NCBI GenBank assembly: GCA_001803815.1
Contig: MHEL01000146.1
Span: 1,076 to 8,052 of the forward strand
Direction: 5' to 3'
Source of the DNA: Nitrospirae bacterium RBG_19FT_COMBO_42_15
GTDB taxonomy: Bacteria; Nitrospirota; CAKKRA01; 9FT-COMBO-42-15
Length of the DNA: 6,977 nt
A program made the translations under genes and the position numbers. Numbering within the stretch: the first letter of the stretch is position 1; each line of letters opens with the position of its first letter. A model generated the notes under the pieces. It saw only the letters and a program-made list of their open reading frames with translations, did not search any database and was not told where the DNA came from. Positions 1 to 6,112 of this stretch are shown here, piece after piece.

Positions 1-802
1 TATGCTCAATCGCCTCTGATTCAAGGATGGTCTGCGTTCTTGTCTGCACAATCTCCTTTATTGTATTTCTTATATCCCTTGACCTGAACAATAATCTTTG
101 TTCTTTTCTTAACAGCTCTACGCTCTTTTCAAGCCTTGCATCAAGCTGGTAATCAAGGATTCTTAATTTTAACAACTGCAGGTTTGAAATCTCAAATAAT
201 TCTATATTGCTTTCAAAATCCCCCTGCGGCTCAAAAACAAATGCGCCGTCCCAGTCAACAATTGTCAAATCATCCTTTGCATATTTAAGCGCAGTTTCAA
301 GCGTTGTCTTTATCTCATTCTCATCAATAGATATGCGCTCGTTTTTTAATAATGCAGCAACCTTTTCGCCGTGAAGTGATAGGAATACCTCAGGGTCGCC
401 GCTGTAATTTGATATACAGTAGACAGTATAATCCTCATCAAACTCCCTGCTGCATTGATACTCTGCAAGTATCTTTCTGCATTCAGCAATAAGTTCAGCC
501 TTAAAGTCCAGAATAGAATCAGCAAGGAGGTTTTCAAGCTCAATCGACGCCTCAGCAATTATTACATCAGGGAGATATGCCTTTACCAGGAAGCTGACAT
601 CCCTGCCGCTGATATTTCTTTTTTCCTCCTTTACTATTTTATGTTTTGGTATGACATCAGGATAATTCGGAGAGCTTTTTAAGGTTTTAACCTCAGATGC
701 CACTGAATCTATTTCAAGATTAATAGGCGCTATGCCAATCAGGAATGCGACGATTTTTCCTGATAATGCTGTAGTTTTTTTTGAAATACGAATTTCACGC
801 AT
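1..802 (-). CDS. Conserved hypothetical protein, C-terminus cut by the left window edge
   Basis: The reverse strand is open from an ATG at 800-802 to the window edge, giving 267 complete codons without a stop. The start is supported by an AGGA Shine-Dalgarno core a few bases upstream that overlaps the pepA stop; only seven bases separate the two genes, so it is the third gene of the osmC-pepA operon. I do not recognise it firmly. The N-terminal 100 residues are mixed. Residues 178-192 (around IVDWDGAFVFEP) look like beta strands. From about residue 198 the chain becomes helical and charged, with an ELFEISNLQLLKLR stretch at 201-214 and a long Glu/Arg/Lys-rich helix to residue 265. This ending loosely recalls the C-terminal helical part of the RMND1/DUF155 family, which often ends in a membrane helix, but that part lies outside the window. 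No signal peptide is visible. The reading frame is secure; the family suggestion is weak. Confidence 0.8.
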   Translation of the reverse strand, partial: MREIRISKKTTALSGKIVAFLIGIAPINLEIDSVASEVKTLKSSPNYPDVIPKHKIVKEEKRNISGRDVSFLVKAYLPDVIIAEASIELENLLADSILDFKAELIAECRKILAEYQCSREFDEDYTVYCISNYSGDPEVFLSLHGEKVAALLKNERISIDENEIKTTLETALKYAKDDLTIVDWDGAFVFEPQGDFESNIELFEISNLQLLKLRILDYQLDARLEKSVELLRKEQRLLFRSRDIRNTIKEIVQTRTQTILESEAIEH

Positions 803-809
803 ATTTATC

Positions 810-2291
810 CTATTTCCAGTTTAAGAAAAGCTCTGATAGCAGCCTCACCCCAACACCTGTTGCGCCTTTGGGTTTGTAAGGACTCCCTTTTTCCTCCCAT
901 GCTGTGCCTGCTATATCAAGGTGCACCCATGGAGAGCCTTCAATAAATCTGCTTAAAAAATATCCGGCTGTTATTGTTCCAGCAGGCCTGCCGCCGACAT
1001 TTTTCATATCTGCAATATCGCTTTTAATCAGTTCTCCGTATTCTTCCCATAACGGCAGCTCCCATACCCTTTCATAGGAAAGCTCGCCAGCCCTTTTGAT
1101 TCTTTCTTTTAGTTTATCATCTGTGCCCATCATGCCTATTGCATCATTTCCAAGCGCAATCACACATGCGCCGGTAAGCGTAGCCAAATCAATTACTGCC
1201 TTTGGCTTATACCTCTTTGCATAGCCCAATGCATCGCCTAATATCATCCTTCCCTCTGCATCTGTAGAGATAATCTCCACTGTCTTTCCATCTATCATCC
1301 TTACAACATCACCCGGCTTCTGCGCTGTTCCAGAAGGAAGATTTTCTGTAGCAGGGATCAGGCCGACAATATGCAAAGGGAGCTTTAATCCTGCTGCTGT
1401 CATCATTGCGCCCATTACAGCAGCGCCGCCAGACATATCGTATTTCATCTTCTCCATATTCTCGCTCGGCTTAATTGATATGCCGCCGCTGTCAAAGGTG
1501 ATTGCCTTGCCAATTATGACAATGGTATCTAAGCCCTTTTTATTTCTGTTGTGCTCAAGTATTATGAAACGGGGCGGCTCCTTGCTGCCTTTAGATACGC
1601 CGATAAGCCCGCCCATCTTTAATCTCTTGATTTCCCTTTCATCAAGAACCCTGCAAGAAAGCCCATATCTTTTAGCCATTCTCCTTGCCTCATCTGCAAG
1701 CATTATCGGGGTCTTGTCATTAGACGGCCTGTTCACAAGATTGCGGGTGAAGTTATTTGCCTCAGACAATATCTCTCCGACCTTAACCCCTTTTTTAATC
1801 TTTTCTTCATCCTCTCTCTTTTCAACTGCAATTATCACATTATCTATTTTCTTCTCTTCTTTTTTCTCTGTCTTATATTCCTCAAACTGATATAATCCTA
1901 AAAGAAGACCTTCAGCAATAGCCTGACCGATTCTTTTTTTATCTTCCTGAATCGAAAGGACAGGCATTGCGAAATTTTTTAAGCCCTTACTTCTCATCTC
2001 CTGCCCGGCCTTAGCAGATGCCTGACGCAGCTTGTCTATGGTAAATTTTTCTTTTACGCCAAGCCCTAAAAGGAGCATCCTCTTTGCCTTCAGACCTGCA
2101 GGAGAAATAAGAAAGAGCATTTCGTCAGCCTTTCCTTTAAACTCGCCTCTTTTTATAAGGATAGAAATCAAGCCATCTGCTGCCCTATCAAGCCCTTTGT
2201 ATCTTTCAATGCCTTGTTTTTCAAAAAGCCCGATTGCAATAGCATCTGTTTTTATATCTTCAATTCTTTCAGTCTTAACAACAATCTTCAT
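810..2291 (-). CDS. pepA: Leucyl aminopeptidase (M17 family, PepA)
   Basis: This is a cytosolic two-metal aminopeptidase that removes N-terminal residues, leucine preferentially, from peptides released by protein turnover; the family forms hexamers. At 493 residues it is close to full length (E. coli PepA has 503). The N-terminal macrodomain-like region spans roughly residues 1-160 and the catalytic domain roughly 185-493. Every active-site residue aligns with E. coli PepA at a constant offset of eight: metal ligands Lys262, Asp267 (TFDSGG), Asp285 (YDMSGG), Asp344 and Glu346, and catalytic Lys274 and Arg348. The M17 signature appears as STDAEGR at 342-348. The ATG at 2289-2291 follows a GGAGG at 2297-2301 with five bases between, which fixes the start. 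The gene lies 20 bases after the OsmC-family gene and seven bases before the next one, so it is probably cotranscribed. Some PepA proteins also bind DNA in carAB control and Xer recombination; nothing here shows that role. Confidence 0.97.
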   Translation of the reverse strand: MKIVVKTERIEDIKTDAIAIGLFEKQGIERYKGLDRAADGLISILIKRGEFKGKADEMLFLISPAGLKAKRMLLLGLGVKEKFTIDKLRQASAKAGQEMRSKGLKNFAMPVLSIQEDKKRIGQAIAEGLLLGLYQFEEYKTEKKEEKKIDNVIIAVEKREDEEKIKKGVKVGEILSEANNFTRNLVNRPSNDKTPIMLADEARRMAKRYGLSCRVLDEREIKRLKMGGLIGVSKGSKEPPRFIILEHNRNKKGLDTIVIIGKAITFDSGGISIKPSENMEKMKYDMSGGAAVMGAMMTAAGLKLPLHIVGLIPATENLPSGTAQKPGDVVRMIDGKTVEIISTDAEGRMILGDALGYAKRYKPKAVIDLATLTGACVIALGNDAIGMMGTDDKLKERIKRAGELSYERVWELPLWEEYGELIKSDIADMKNVGGRPAGTITAGYFLSRFIEGSPWVHLDIAGTAWEEKGSPYKPKGATGVGVRLLSELFLNWK

Positions 2292-2311
2292 TTATGCCTC
2301 CGACTTTCTTA

Positions 2312-2803
2312 TCAATCCATTGTCCCTTTAATGCCAGCCTCTTCATTAATAATATATTTCACGCTTACCTTTAAATCTTTTCTTAAAGAGTGATATACAG
2401 AGCAATACTTCTCCTGCGAAAGGCTGACCGCCCTCTCCACCTGCTTCTGTGTGATATTTTCTCCTGATATATGAAGGATCATCTCTACTGCCTTAAAATA
2501 CTGCGGCGGCGTTGGATTCCTCTCGCCGATAATCTCTATCTTAAAATTGGTAAGCCTTGCCTTCATCTTCTGCAGAAACATAACAACATCAATCCCCATA
2601 CAGCCGGAAAGGCTCAGCAGAAGGCTCTCTGTTGGCGCGCATCCCATTTGTATATGCGCATCAAACTCTATCTCATAGCCGCGCTGCGTCCTTGCAGTAA
2701 AAAGCAAATCACGCTCCCATTTAAGCGTCCCTTTTAGCACAGGCAATACATTCTCTTTATAGCCTTTCAGTGATTCTTCTAATTCTTTTCTTTCTCTTTC
2801 CAA
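2312..2803 (-). CDS. OsmC-family protein, YhfA-like subgroup
   Basis: A 163-residue protein with the OsmC/Ohr fold. The family forms dimers with a pair of reactive cysteines, and characterised members reduce organic or inorganic hydroperoxides using thiols. Both expected cysteines are present: Cys68 in SGCMGIDVVMFLQK and Cys134 in SQEKYCSVYHSL. The wording around both motifs (GCxxIDVVM and KYCS) is closer to the less well characterised YhfA subgroup than to classical OsmC or Ohr, so peroxidase activity is an inference. The start is TTG at 2801-2803: an in-frame TGA lies two codons upstream, and AAGGAG at 2811-2816 is seven bases away. A charged N-terminal stretch, residues 1-20, precedes the core. 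It heads an apparent operon with pepA and an unknown gene, driven by a good sigma70 promoter, and is divergent from the M48 protease gene. A third cysteine, Cys55, is also present. Confidence 0.93.
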   Translation of the reverse strand: MERERKELEESLKGYKENVLPVLKGTLKWERDLLFTARTQRGYEIEFDAHIQMGCAPTESLLLSLSGCMGIDVVMFLQKMKARLTNFKIEIIGERNPTPPQYFKAVEMILHISGENITQKQVERAVSLSQEKYCSVYHSLRKDLKVSVKYIINEEAGIKGTMD

Positions 2804-2810
2804 GTGTCAG

Positions 2811-2816
2811 CTCCTT
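2811..2816 (-). promoter_or_regulatory. Ribosome binding site that fixes the TTG start of the OsmC-family gene
   Basis: Read on the minus strand this is AAGGAG, seven bases before TTG. The in-frame TGA immediately upstream of that TTG rules out an earlier start, and no ATG follows in frame until about residue 53, inside the conserved fold. TTG initiation is therefore well supported. Confidence 0.85.
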
Positions 2817-2838
2817 TCTATATCAGCATAGCTACTGC

Positions 2839-2867
2839 ATTTTAATAGATTGCATATACATAGTCAA
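2839..2867 (-). promoter_or_regulatory. Sigma70-type promoter of the osmC-pepA operon
   Basis: On the minus strand, TTGACT (2862-2867) and TAAAAT (2839-2844) each match the -35 and -10 consensus at five of six positions and are separated by exactly 17 bases. Transcription should begin near 2832, leaving a leader of about 28 bases that contains the AAGGAG of the OsmC-family gene. The promoter is back-to-back with the one for the M48 protease, about 25 bases apart. Confidence 0.75.
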
Positions 2868-2891
2868 GGCAAAGAGAATTCTTTAGGCGCC

Positions 2892-2919
2892 TTGATATAT
2901 ATCAGAATAATGATATAAT
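2892..2919 (+). promoter_or_regulatory. Sigma70-type promoter of the M48 protease gene
   Basis: TTGATA (2892-2897) and a perfect TATAAT (2914-2919) are 16 bases apart, and the -10 is preceded by TGA, forming an extended -10 (TGnTATAAT). The predicted start point near 2926 leaves only about nine bases before the ATG at 2935. No Shine-Dalgarno sequence is present in that leader. Confidence 0.75.
2893..2917. repeat. TGATAT inverted repeats over the protease promoter, possible operator
   Basis: A perfect 12-base palindrome (TGATATATATCA, 2893-2904) covers the -35 element. Its right half pairs again with TGATATA at 2911-2917, which overlaps the -10, giving a 7-base inverted repeat with a 6-base spacer. 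A fourth copy, in reverse orientation, lies at 2819-2825 in the leader of the divergent operon. Such half-sites could bind a dimeric regulator controlling both directions, but the word is AT-rich and overlaps promoter sequence, so chance is a real alternative. Confidence 0.35.
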
Positions 2920-2934
2920 TAATATTAACAGATT

Positions 2935-4668
2935 ATGTCATTAACCTTTGTTGAAATAGAGAGGCAAAAAAACTGGAGGATAGCTGTTTTTTTTCTTGTC
3001 CTTCTGTCTTTATATTTTGTTATATTAACCACCCTTTCATTGTCTTTATTTATTATAGCGCCTCCATTGCTTTTCCTTATCAAAGGCGCTCTATTTCAAT
3101 ATCTTCTGATTGTTATATCTGTTTCACTTCTTGTTGCGTTAATCCATTTTTATTTTTCCGGCTTTAGCGTGCTCCGTTATCTGGCAACCAATCTTGGCGC
3201 TGCAAAACCTGACCATGAAGACGGCATACACACGCGGCTAAAAAATATTATTGATGAGGTTCATGTTGCAACAGGAAATAAGAGGAAGATAGACTGCATG
3301 GTAATTCCGAGCCTTGCGATGAATGCCCTTGCAGTGGATAATTTCAGAGGCAATGCAGTGATAGCAGTAACAGAGGGGCTGATATCAAGGTTGACAAGAG
3401 CTCAGCTTGAGGCAGTGGTTGCGCACGAAGCATATCATATACTCTCAGGCGACTGCCTTGAGGCAACTGTAGCAGCAAGCCTCTTTGGCATCCCTGCTTC
3501 AATTATTGAAGGCTCCCAAAACCTCTCTGAGCATGGGATGATTCATCCGCTGTTAATCCCCACATGGATACTTTTAAAATTCAGCCAGATGTTTAATATG
3601 TTTATCTCAAGGGAGCGCGAATACCGGGCTGATGCAGGCGCTGTAAAGATGAATCGCAACCCAGTTGCGCTTGCAGAGGCATTGCATAAGATCTCAAGGG
3701 GCTGGAGGGGAACAGGTTTTTTTGGCAGCGGCCTTGAGATGCTCTGCATTATTAATCCAAAGGCAAGTGAGCTTGATGAATCAGAGGGCTGGGTTTCAGA
3801 CCTCTTTTCCACGCATCCGCCGATAAGAAAAAGGGTAGGAATATTATTAAGGATGGCGAGGGCGAGCCTTTCACAATTTTACTCGAGGGCAGATGAAGTG
3901 AAAATGGCGGCTATTTCTGAACCTGCAAAAACGGCTGAGCCTCTTTACCCCGTTAGAAAGGAAGCCCCACCTTTTGGACATGGCGGAAGAAATATAGCGA
4001 GTGAGGAGCTTAATGCCTCTCCTGAGCTTTCTAATGGGGTTTACTATGCCTATAATGAAGAGCAGGAATGGCAGGGGCCGTTTAGTCTATCAGAACTTTC
4101 TGCCTTAACATGGCTCACACCCCTTACATGGGTAGGCGCAGTGCCTGATGAGGAGATAGAAAGGGCGTCAGAAAATCCAATAATAAACGCTATATTCATA
4201 AAAAGGCTTATTAATACAAAGGCAAAGACAGCAGAACTCACATGCCCGAACTGCAAGCAGGCATTGGTTGAGATTCCATACGAAAGGACGCAGATATACC
4301 AATGCAATTTTTGCAAAGGAACCTTAGTTGAAAATAATAAGCTCCCAAGGATTATAGTGAGGGATGAAGAGCCGTGCCATGAGAGGATAAGCCAGCTTGC
4401 AAAGGCAGTAGTCAATGAAAACCAGAAAGGTTTGACAATAAAGAGATTAATTTCAAAAGAAGGGCTAAAAAAACCGATTCCATTTAAGAACTGTCCAAAG
4501 TGCAAAAAACCCATGATGAGGAGATTTTACAGCCTTGCCTATCTTGTAGAAGTAGACAGGTGCAGCTTCTGCGGCATTACATGGTTTGACAAGGACGAGC
4601 TTGAAATGCTCCAGTGCATGGTGGAGAACAGGATAGTGCCGGAGATAGAATTGTCATACGAGGAATAA
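2935..4668 (+). CDS. Membrane-anchored M48 (HtpX-like) metalloprotease with GYF_2-like and tandem zinc-ribbon C-terminus
   Basis: A 577-residue protein, about twice the length of HtpX (near 290). Two hydrophobic segments (about 15-48 and 54-74) anchor it in the inner membrane. The zincin core has HEAYH at 164-168, with the third ligand Glu229 in REYRAD (228-233), and an FSTHPP motif at 291-296 typical of HtpX relatives. Weaker hydrophobic stretches lie at 176-190 and 205-222. HtpX-type enzymes degrade damaged membrane proteins. Beyond residue 330, a GYF_2-like module is suggested by VYYAY and QGPFSLSEL (369-388). Two four-cysteine segments follow: Cys437/440/457/460 and Cys520/523/543/546. 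The second ends in CGITWFDKDELEML, strongly like the zf-TFIIB family. These parts may recognise partners or substrates. An in-frame TAA at 2926-2928 makes ATG 2935 the only good start, yet there is no Shine-Dalgarno sequence. The gene is divergent from the osmC operon and convergent with nth. It is not named htpX because of the added domains. Confidence 0.93.
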   Translation: MSLTFVEIERQKNWRIAVFFLVLLSLYFVILTTLSLSLFIIAPPLLFLIKGALFQYLLIVISVSLLVALIHFYFSGFSVLRYLATNLGAAKPDHEDGIHTRLKNIIDEVHVATGNKRKIDCMVIPSLAMNALAVDNFRGNAVIAVTEGLISRLTRAQLEAVVAHEAYHILSGDCLEATVAASLFGIPASIIEGSQNLSEHGMIHPLLIPTWILLKFSQMFNMFISREREYRADAGAVKMNRNPVALAEALHKISRGWRGTGFFGSGLEMLCIINPKASELDESEGWVSDLFSTHPPIRKRVGILLRMARASLSQFYSRADEVKMAAISEPAKTAEPLYPVRKEAPPFGHGGRNIASEELNASPELSNGVYYAYNEEQEWQGPFSLSELSALTWLTPLTWVGAVPDEEIERASENPIINAIFIKRLINTKAKTAELTCPNCKQALVEIPYERTQIYQCNFCKGTLVENNKLPRIIVRDEEPCHERISQLAKAVVNENQKGLTIKRLISKEGLKKPIPFKNCPKCKKPMMRRFYSLAYLVEVDRCSFCGITWFDKDELEMLQCMVENRIVPEIELSYEE

Positions 4669-4686
4669 TTTATTCCTTTGTTTTTT
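4661..4686 (+). terminator. Possible intrinsic terminator of the M48 protease gene, inside the convergent overlap
   Basis: AGGAATAA (4661-4668) and TTATTCCT (4670-4677) form a perfect inverted repeat around one base. In RNA this folds as a 7-base-pair stem with a 3-base loop, followed by TTGTTTTTT (4678-4686). The T tract is good but the stem has only two G-C pairs, so termination may be weak. No T tract follows on the minus strand, so it would serve the protease transcript only. The repeat includes both stop codons. Confidence 0.4.
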
Positions 4687-5305
4687 CCGGCCACCTGCAT
4701 TGCATGTACAAAACGCACTCATTGCATAAAGGCTTTCTTGCCTTGCAGGTCTTCCTGCCGTGTAAAATCAAAGCAAGAGAAAAATCAATCCATTTATTTT
4801 CTGGAATCAGATTCCGCAATTGCATCTCTATCTTTTCAGGGTCTTCTGATTTTACAAGGCCGAGCCTGTTGCTTACACGCAAAACATGAGTGTCCACAGC
4901 AATCGCAGGTATATTAAATGCTGCGCTGAGAACAACACTCGCTGTCTTTCTGCCGACACCGGGCAGGCTCGTCAACTCCTCCATTGTGAAGGGAACCTTG
5001 CCGCTAAAATCAGAGACAAGCTTTTTTGCGGCATTTATAATCATCTTTGCCTTATTTTTATAAAAGCCTGTTGATCTAATCTCCTGCTCAAAGGTTTTTA
5101 TATCAGCATTTGCATAGTCCTTTGCAGTTCCGTATCTTTTAAAAAGCCTTTCAGTAACCTCATTCACACGCACATCTGTGCACTGTGCAGAGAGTATGGT
5201 TGCAACAAGAAGTTCAAGAGGATTTGTAAATTTAAGGGCAATCTTTGGGCGGGGATATTTTTTTAAAAGCAGTTCTGTTGTCCTTTTCCCATTCGCCATT
5301 ATCAT
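4670..5305 (-). CDS. nth: Endonuclease III, DNA glycosylase/AP lyase
   Basis: A base-excision repair enzyme that removes oxidised pyrimidines and cleaves the abasic site by beta-elimination. It has 211 residues, the length of E. coli Nth, and the key residues fall at the same numbers: catalytic Lys120 in the helix-hairpin-helix LPGVGRKTA (114-122), Asp138 in AVDTHV (136-141), and the 4Fe-4S cysteines 187, 194, 197 and 203 (spacing C-X6-C-X2-C-X5-C). The SAQCTD motif (39-44) matches the family DNA-binding loop. Two ATG codons compete for the start, 5303-5305 and 5297-5299, and neither has a clear Shine-Dalgarno sequence. An extended -10 lies so close upstream that the mRNA would be leaderless or nearly so, and the second ATG gives the more usual leader. 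The gene converges on the protease gene with one base between stop codons, and it is divergent from the HEPN gene. Confidence 0.97.
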   Translation of the reverse strand: MIMANGKRTTELLLKKYPRPKIALKFTNPLELLVATILSAQCTDVRVNEVTERLFKRYGTAKDYANADIKTFEQEIRSTGFYKNKAKMIINAAKKLVSDFSGKVPFTMEELTSLPGVGRKTASVVLSAAFNIPAIAVDTHVLRVSNRLGLVKSEDPEKIEMQLRNLIPENKWIDFSLALILHGRKTCKARKPLCNECVLYMQCRWPEKTKE

Positions 5306-5314
5306 TTCAAAATA

Positions 5315-5323
5315 ATTATATCA
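5315..5323 (-). promoter_or_regulatory. Extended -10 promoter element of nth
   Basis: The minus strand reads TGATATAAT, a perfect extended -10 (TGnTATAAT), 15 bases before the second candidate ATG of nth and nine before the first. I see no convincing -35 at 16-18 bases, which extended -10 promoters can tolerate. The predicted transcription start near 5308 would leave a leader of about three or nine bases. Confidence 0.5.
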
Positions 5324-5370
5324 GAATTATAGAAATTTTGAAGAGCAATAATCTGAAAAGGGGATTGCGC

Positions 5371-5399
5371 TTGACAGTATTAAAGGTGGTTGATAGAAT
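5371..5399 (+). promoter_or_regulatory. Near-consensus sigma70 promoter of the HEPN/MNT pair
   Basis: A perfect -35 TTGACA (5371-5376), a 17-base spacer and TAGAAT (5394-5399, five of six) form the strongest-looking promoter in the window. Transcription should begin near 5406. The short leader carries GAGGG at 5412-5416, seven bases before the HEPN ATG. No obvious operator palindrome is present. Confidence 0.8.
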
Positions 5400-5423
5400 A
5401 AGCCTTAGCAAGAGGGATAGCGA

Positions 5424-5810
5424 ATGACCATGCAAGAAAAAGTCCATTACTGGATTAAATCAGCAGAGAATGACTGGATAGTGGCTGGTCATCTTTTTGA
5501 GAAGGCAGATTACCCTTATTCACTTTTTTTTGGGCACCTAACGATAGAGAAGCTATTAAAAGCGCTTTTTATAAAAAAGTTTAACGCACCGCCGCCATAT
5601 ACACACAGCCTTGTTTATCTTGCAGAAAAAGCAGAACTAAATATTTCTCCTGAAAGGCTGGAGTTTCTTGAAGTAGTTACAGACTTTAATCTTGAGGCCA
5701 GATATCCTGATGAACGATTTAATTTTTATAAGAAATGTACAAAAGAATTTACAGAAACAAATCTGAAGAAGATTGAGGAGTTTAAAGAATGGCTGCAGCA
5801 GTTGCAATAG
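5424..5810 (+). CDS. HEPN domain protein, partner of the adjacent nucleotidyltransferase
   Basis: A 128-residue, all-helical HEPN-domain protein. Family hallmarks include an N-terminal helix with KSAENDW (12-18), the FFGHLTIEKLLKAL stretch (35-48), THSL (60-63) and EARYPDE (91-97), typical of Pfam HEPN rather than the HepT/DUF86 branch. HEPN proteins paired with MNT nucleotidyltransferases occur as toxin-antitoxin modules (in studied HepT/MntA pairs the MNT protein adenylylates the HEPN ribonuclease) or as substrate-binding partners of the transferase. Here no arginine precedes any histidine: the histidines are at 8, 23, 38 and 61 and the arginines at 78, 93 and 98. The RX4-6H ribonuclease motif is therefore absent, and RNase activity cannot be assumed. 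The ATG at 5424 has GAGGG seven bases upstream; the ATG at 5430 is an alternative. The gene overlaps the MNT gene by 22 bases, so the two are surely cotranscribed. Confidence 0.9.
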   Translation: MTMQEKVHYWIKSAENDWIVAGHLFEKADYPYSLFFGHLTIEKLLKALFIKKFNAPPPYTHSLVYLAEKAELNISPERLEFLEVVTDFNLEARYPDERFNFYKKCTKEFTETNLKKIEEFKEWLQQLQ

Positions 5811-6112
5811 ATAAGATAATAGTATCGCTTAAAAAGTATATTCAAGAGCTTCAGAAAAACGGCATTCCTATTCAAGAGGCTTTTATCTTTGGCTCTTATG
5901 TCAAAGGAAATCCCAGAGAGGAAAGCGATATTGATATTGCCTTGATTTCGTCTGTGTTCTCAGGAGACAGATTTGAAGACAGAAGGAAGATAGTTCCTTT
6001 AAGAAGAAAAATAGACAACAGGATTGAACCAATTCCTTTTAGACCAGAGGATTTTTACAATGGCGGCAGCTTTGCTGAAGAGATTAGAAAAACAGGGAAA
6101 AAGCTAATTTAG
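5789..6112 (+). CDS. Minimal nucleotidyltransferase (MNT) domain protein, partner of HEPN
   Basis: A 107-residue minimal member of the DNA polymerase beta-type nucleotidyltransferase superfamily. The active-site signature is complete: FGSYVKG at 34-40, then SDIDIAL at 46-52 with metal-binding Asp47 and Asp49. The third carboxylate is probably Glu80 in RIEPIPF (78-84), as in many MNT proteins, rather than Asp. Such proteins transfer a nucleotide to a substrate; in the characterised MntA antitoxins the target is a tyrosine of the HEPN toxin. Whether that holds here is inference, since this HEPN belongs to another branch. The start is well marked: GAGGAG at 5775-5780 lies eight bases before ATG 5789, inside the HEPN gene. 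The 22-base overlap implies translational coupling. No terminator hairpin with a T tract was seen after the stop at 6110-6112. Confidence 0.93.
   Translation: MAAAVAIDKIIVSLKKYIQELQKNGIPIQEAFIFGSYVKGNPREESDIDIALISSVFSGDRFEDRRKIVPLRRKIDNRIEPIPFRPEDFYNGGSFAEEIRKTGKKLI

Noticed and set aside
1480..1890. A 136-codon plus-strand open frame inside pepA
   Set aside because: It is antisense to the conserved aminopeptidase catalytic region; its Ser/Leu/Phe-rich composition is typical of a shadow of a real gene.
4050..4514. A 154-codon open frame on the minus strand inside the M48 protease gene
   Set aside because: It is antisense to clearly conserved GYF_2-like and zinc-ribbon coding sequence, has no recognisable domain and is best explained as a shadow frame.
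5326..5348. A second TATAAT on the minus strand with TTGCTC as an alternative nth promoter
   Set aside because: The spacing is only 11 bases and the -35 matches poorly; the extended -10 at 5315-5323 is a better candidate.
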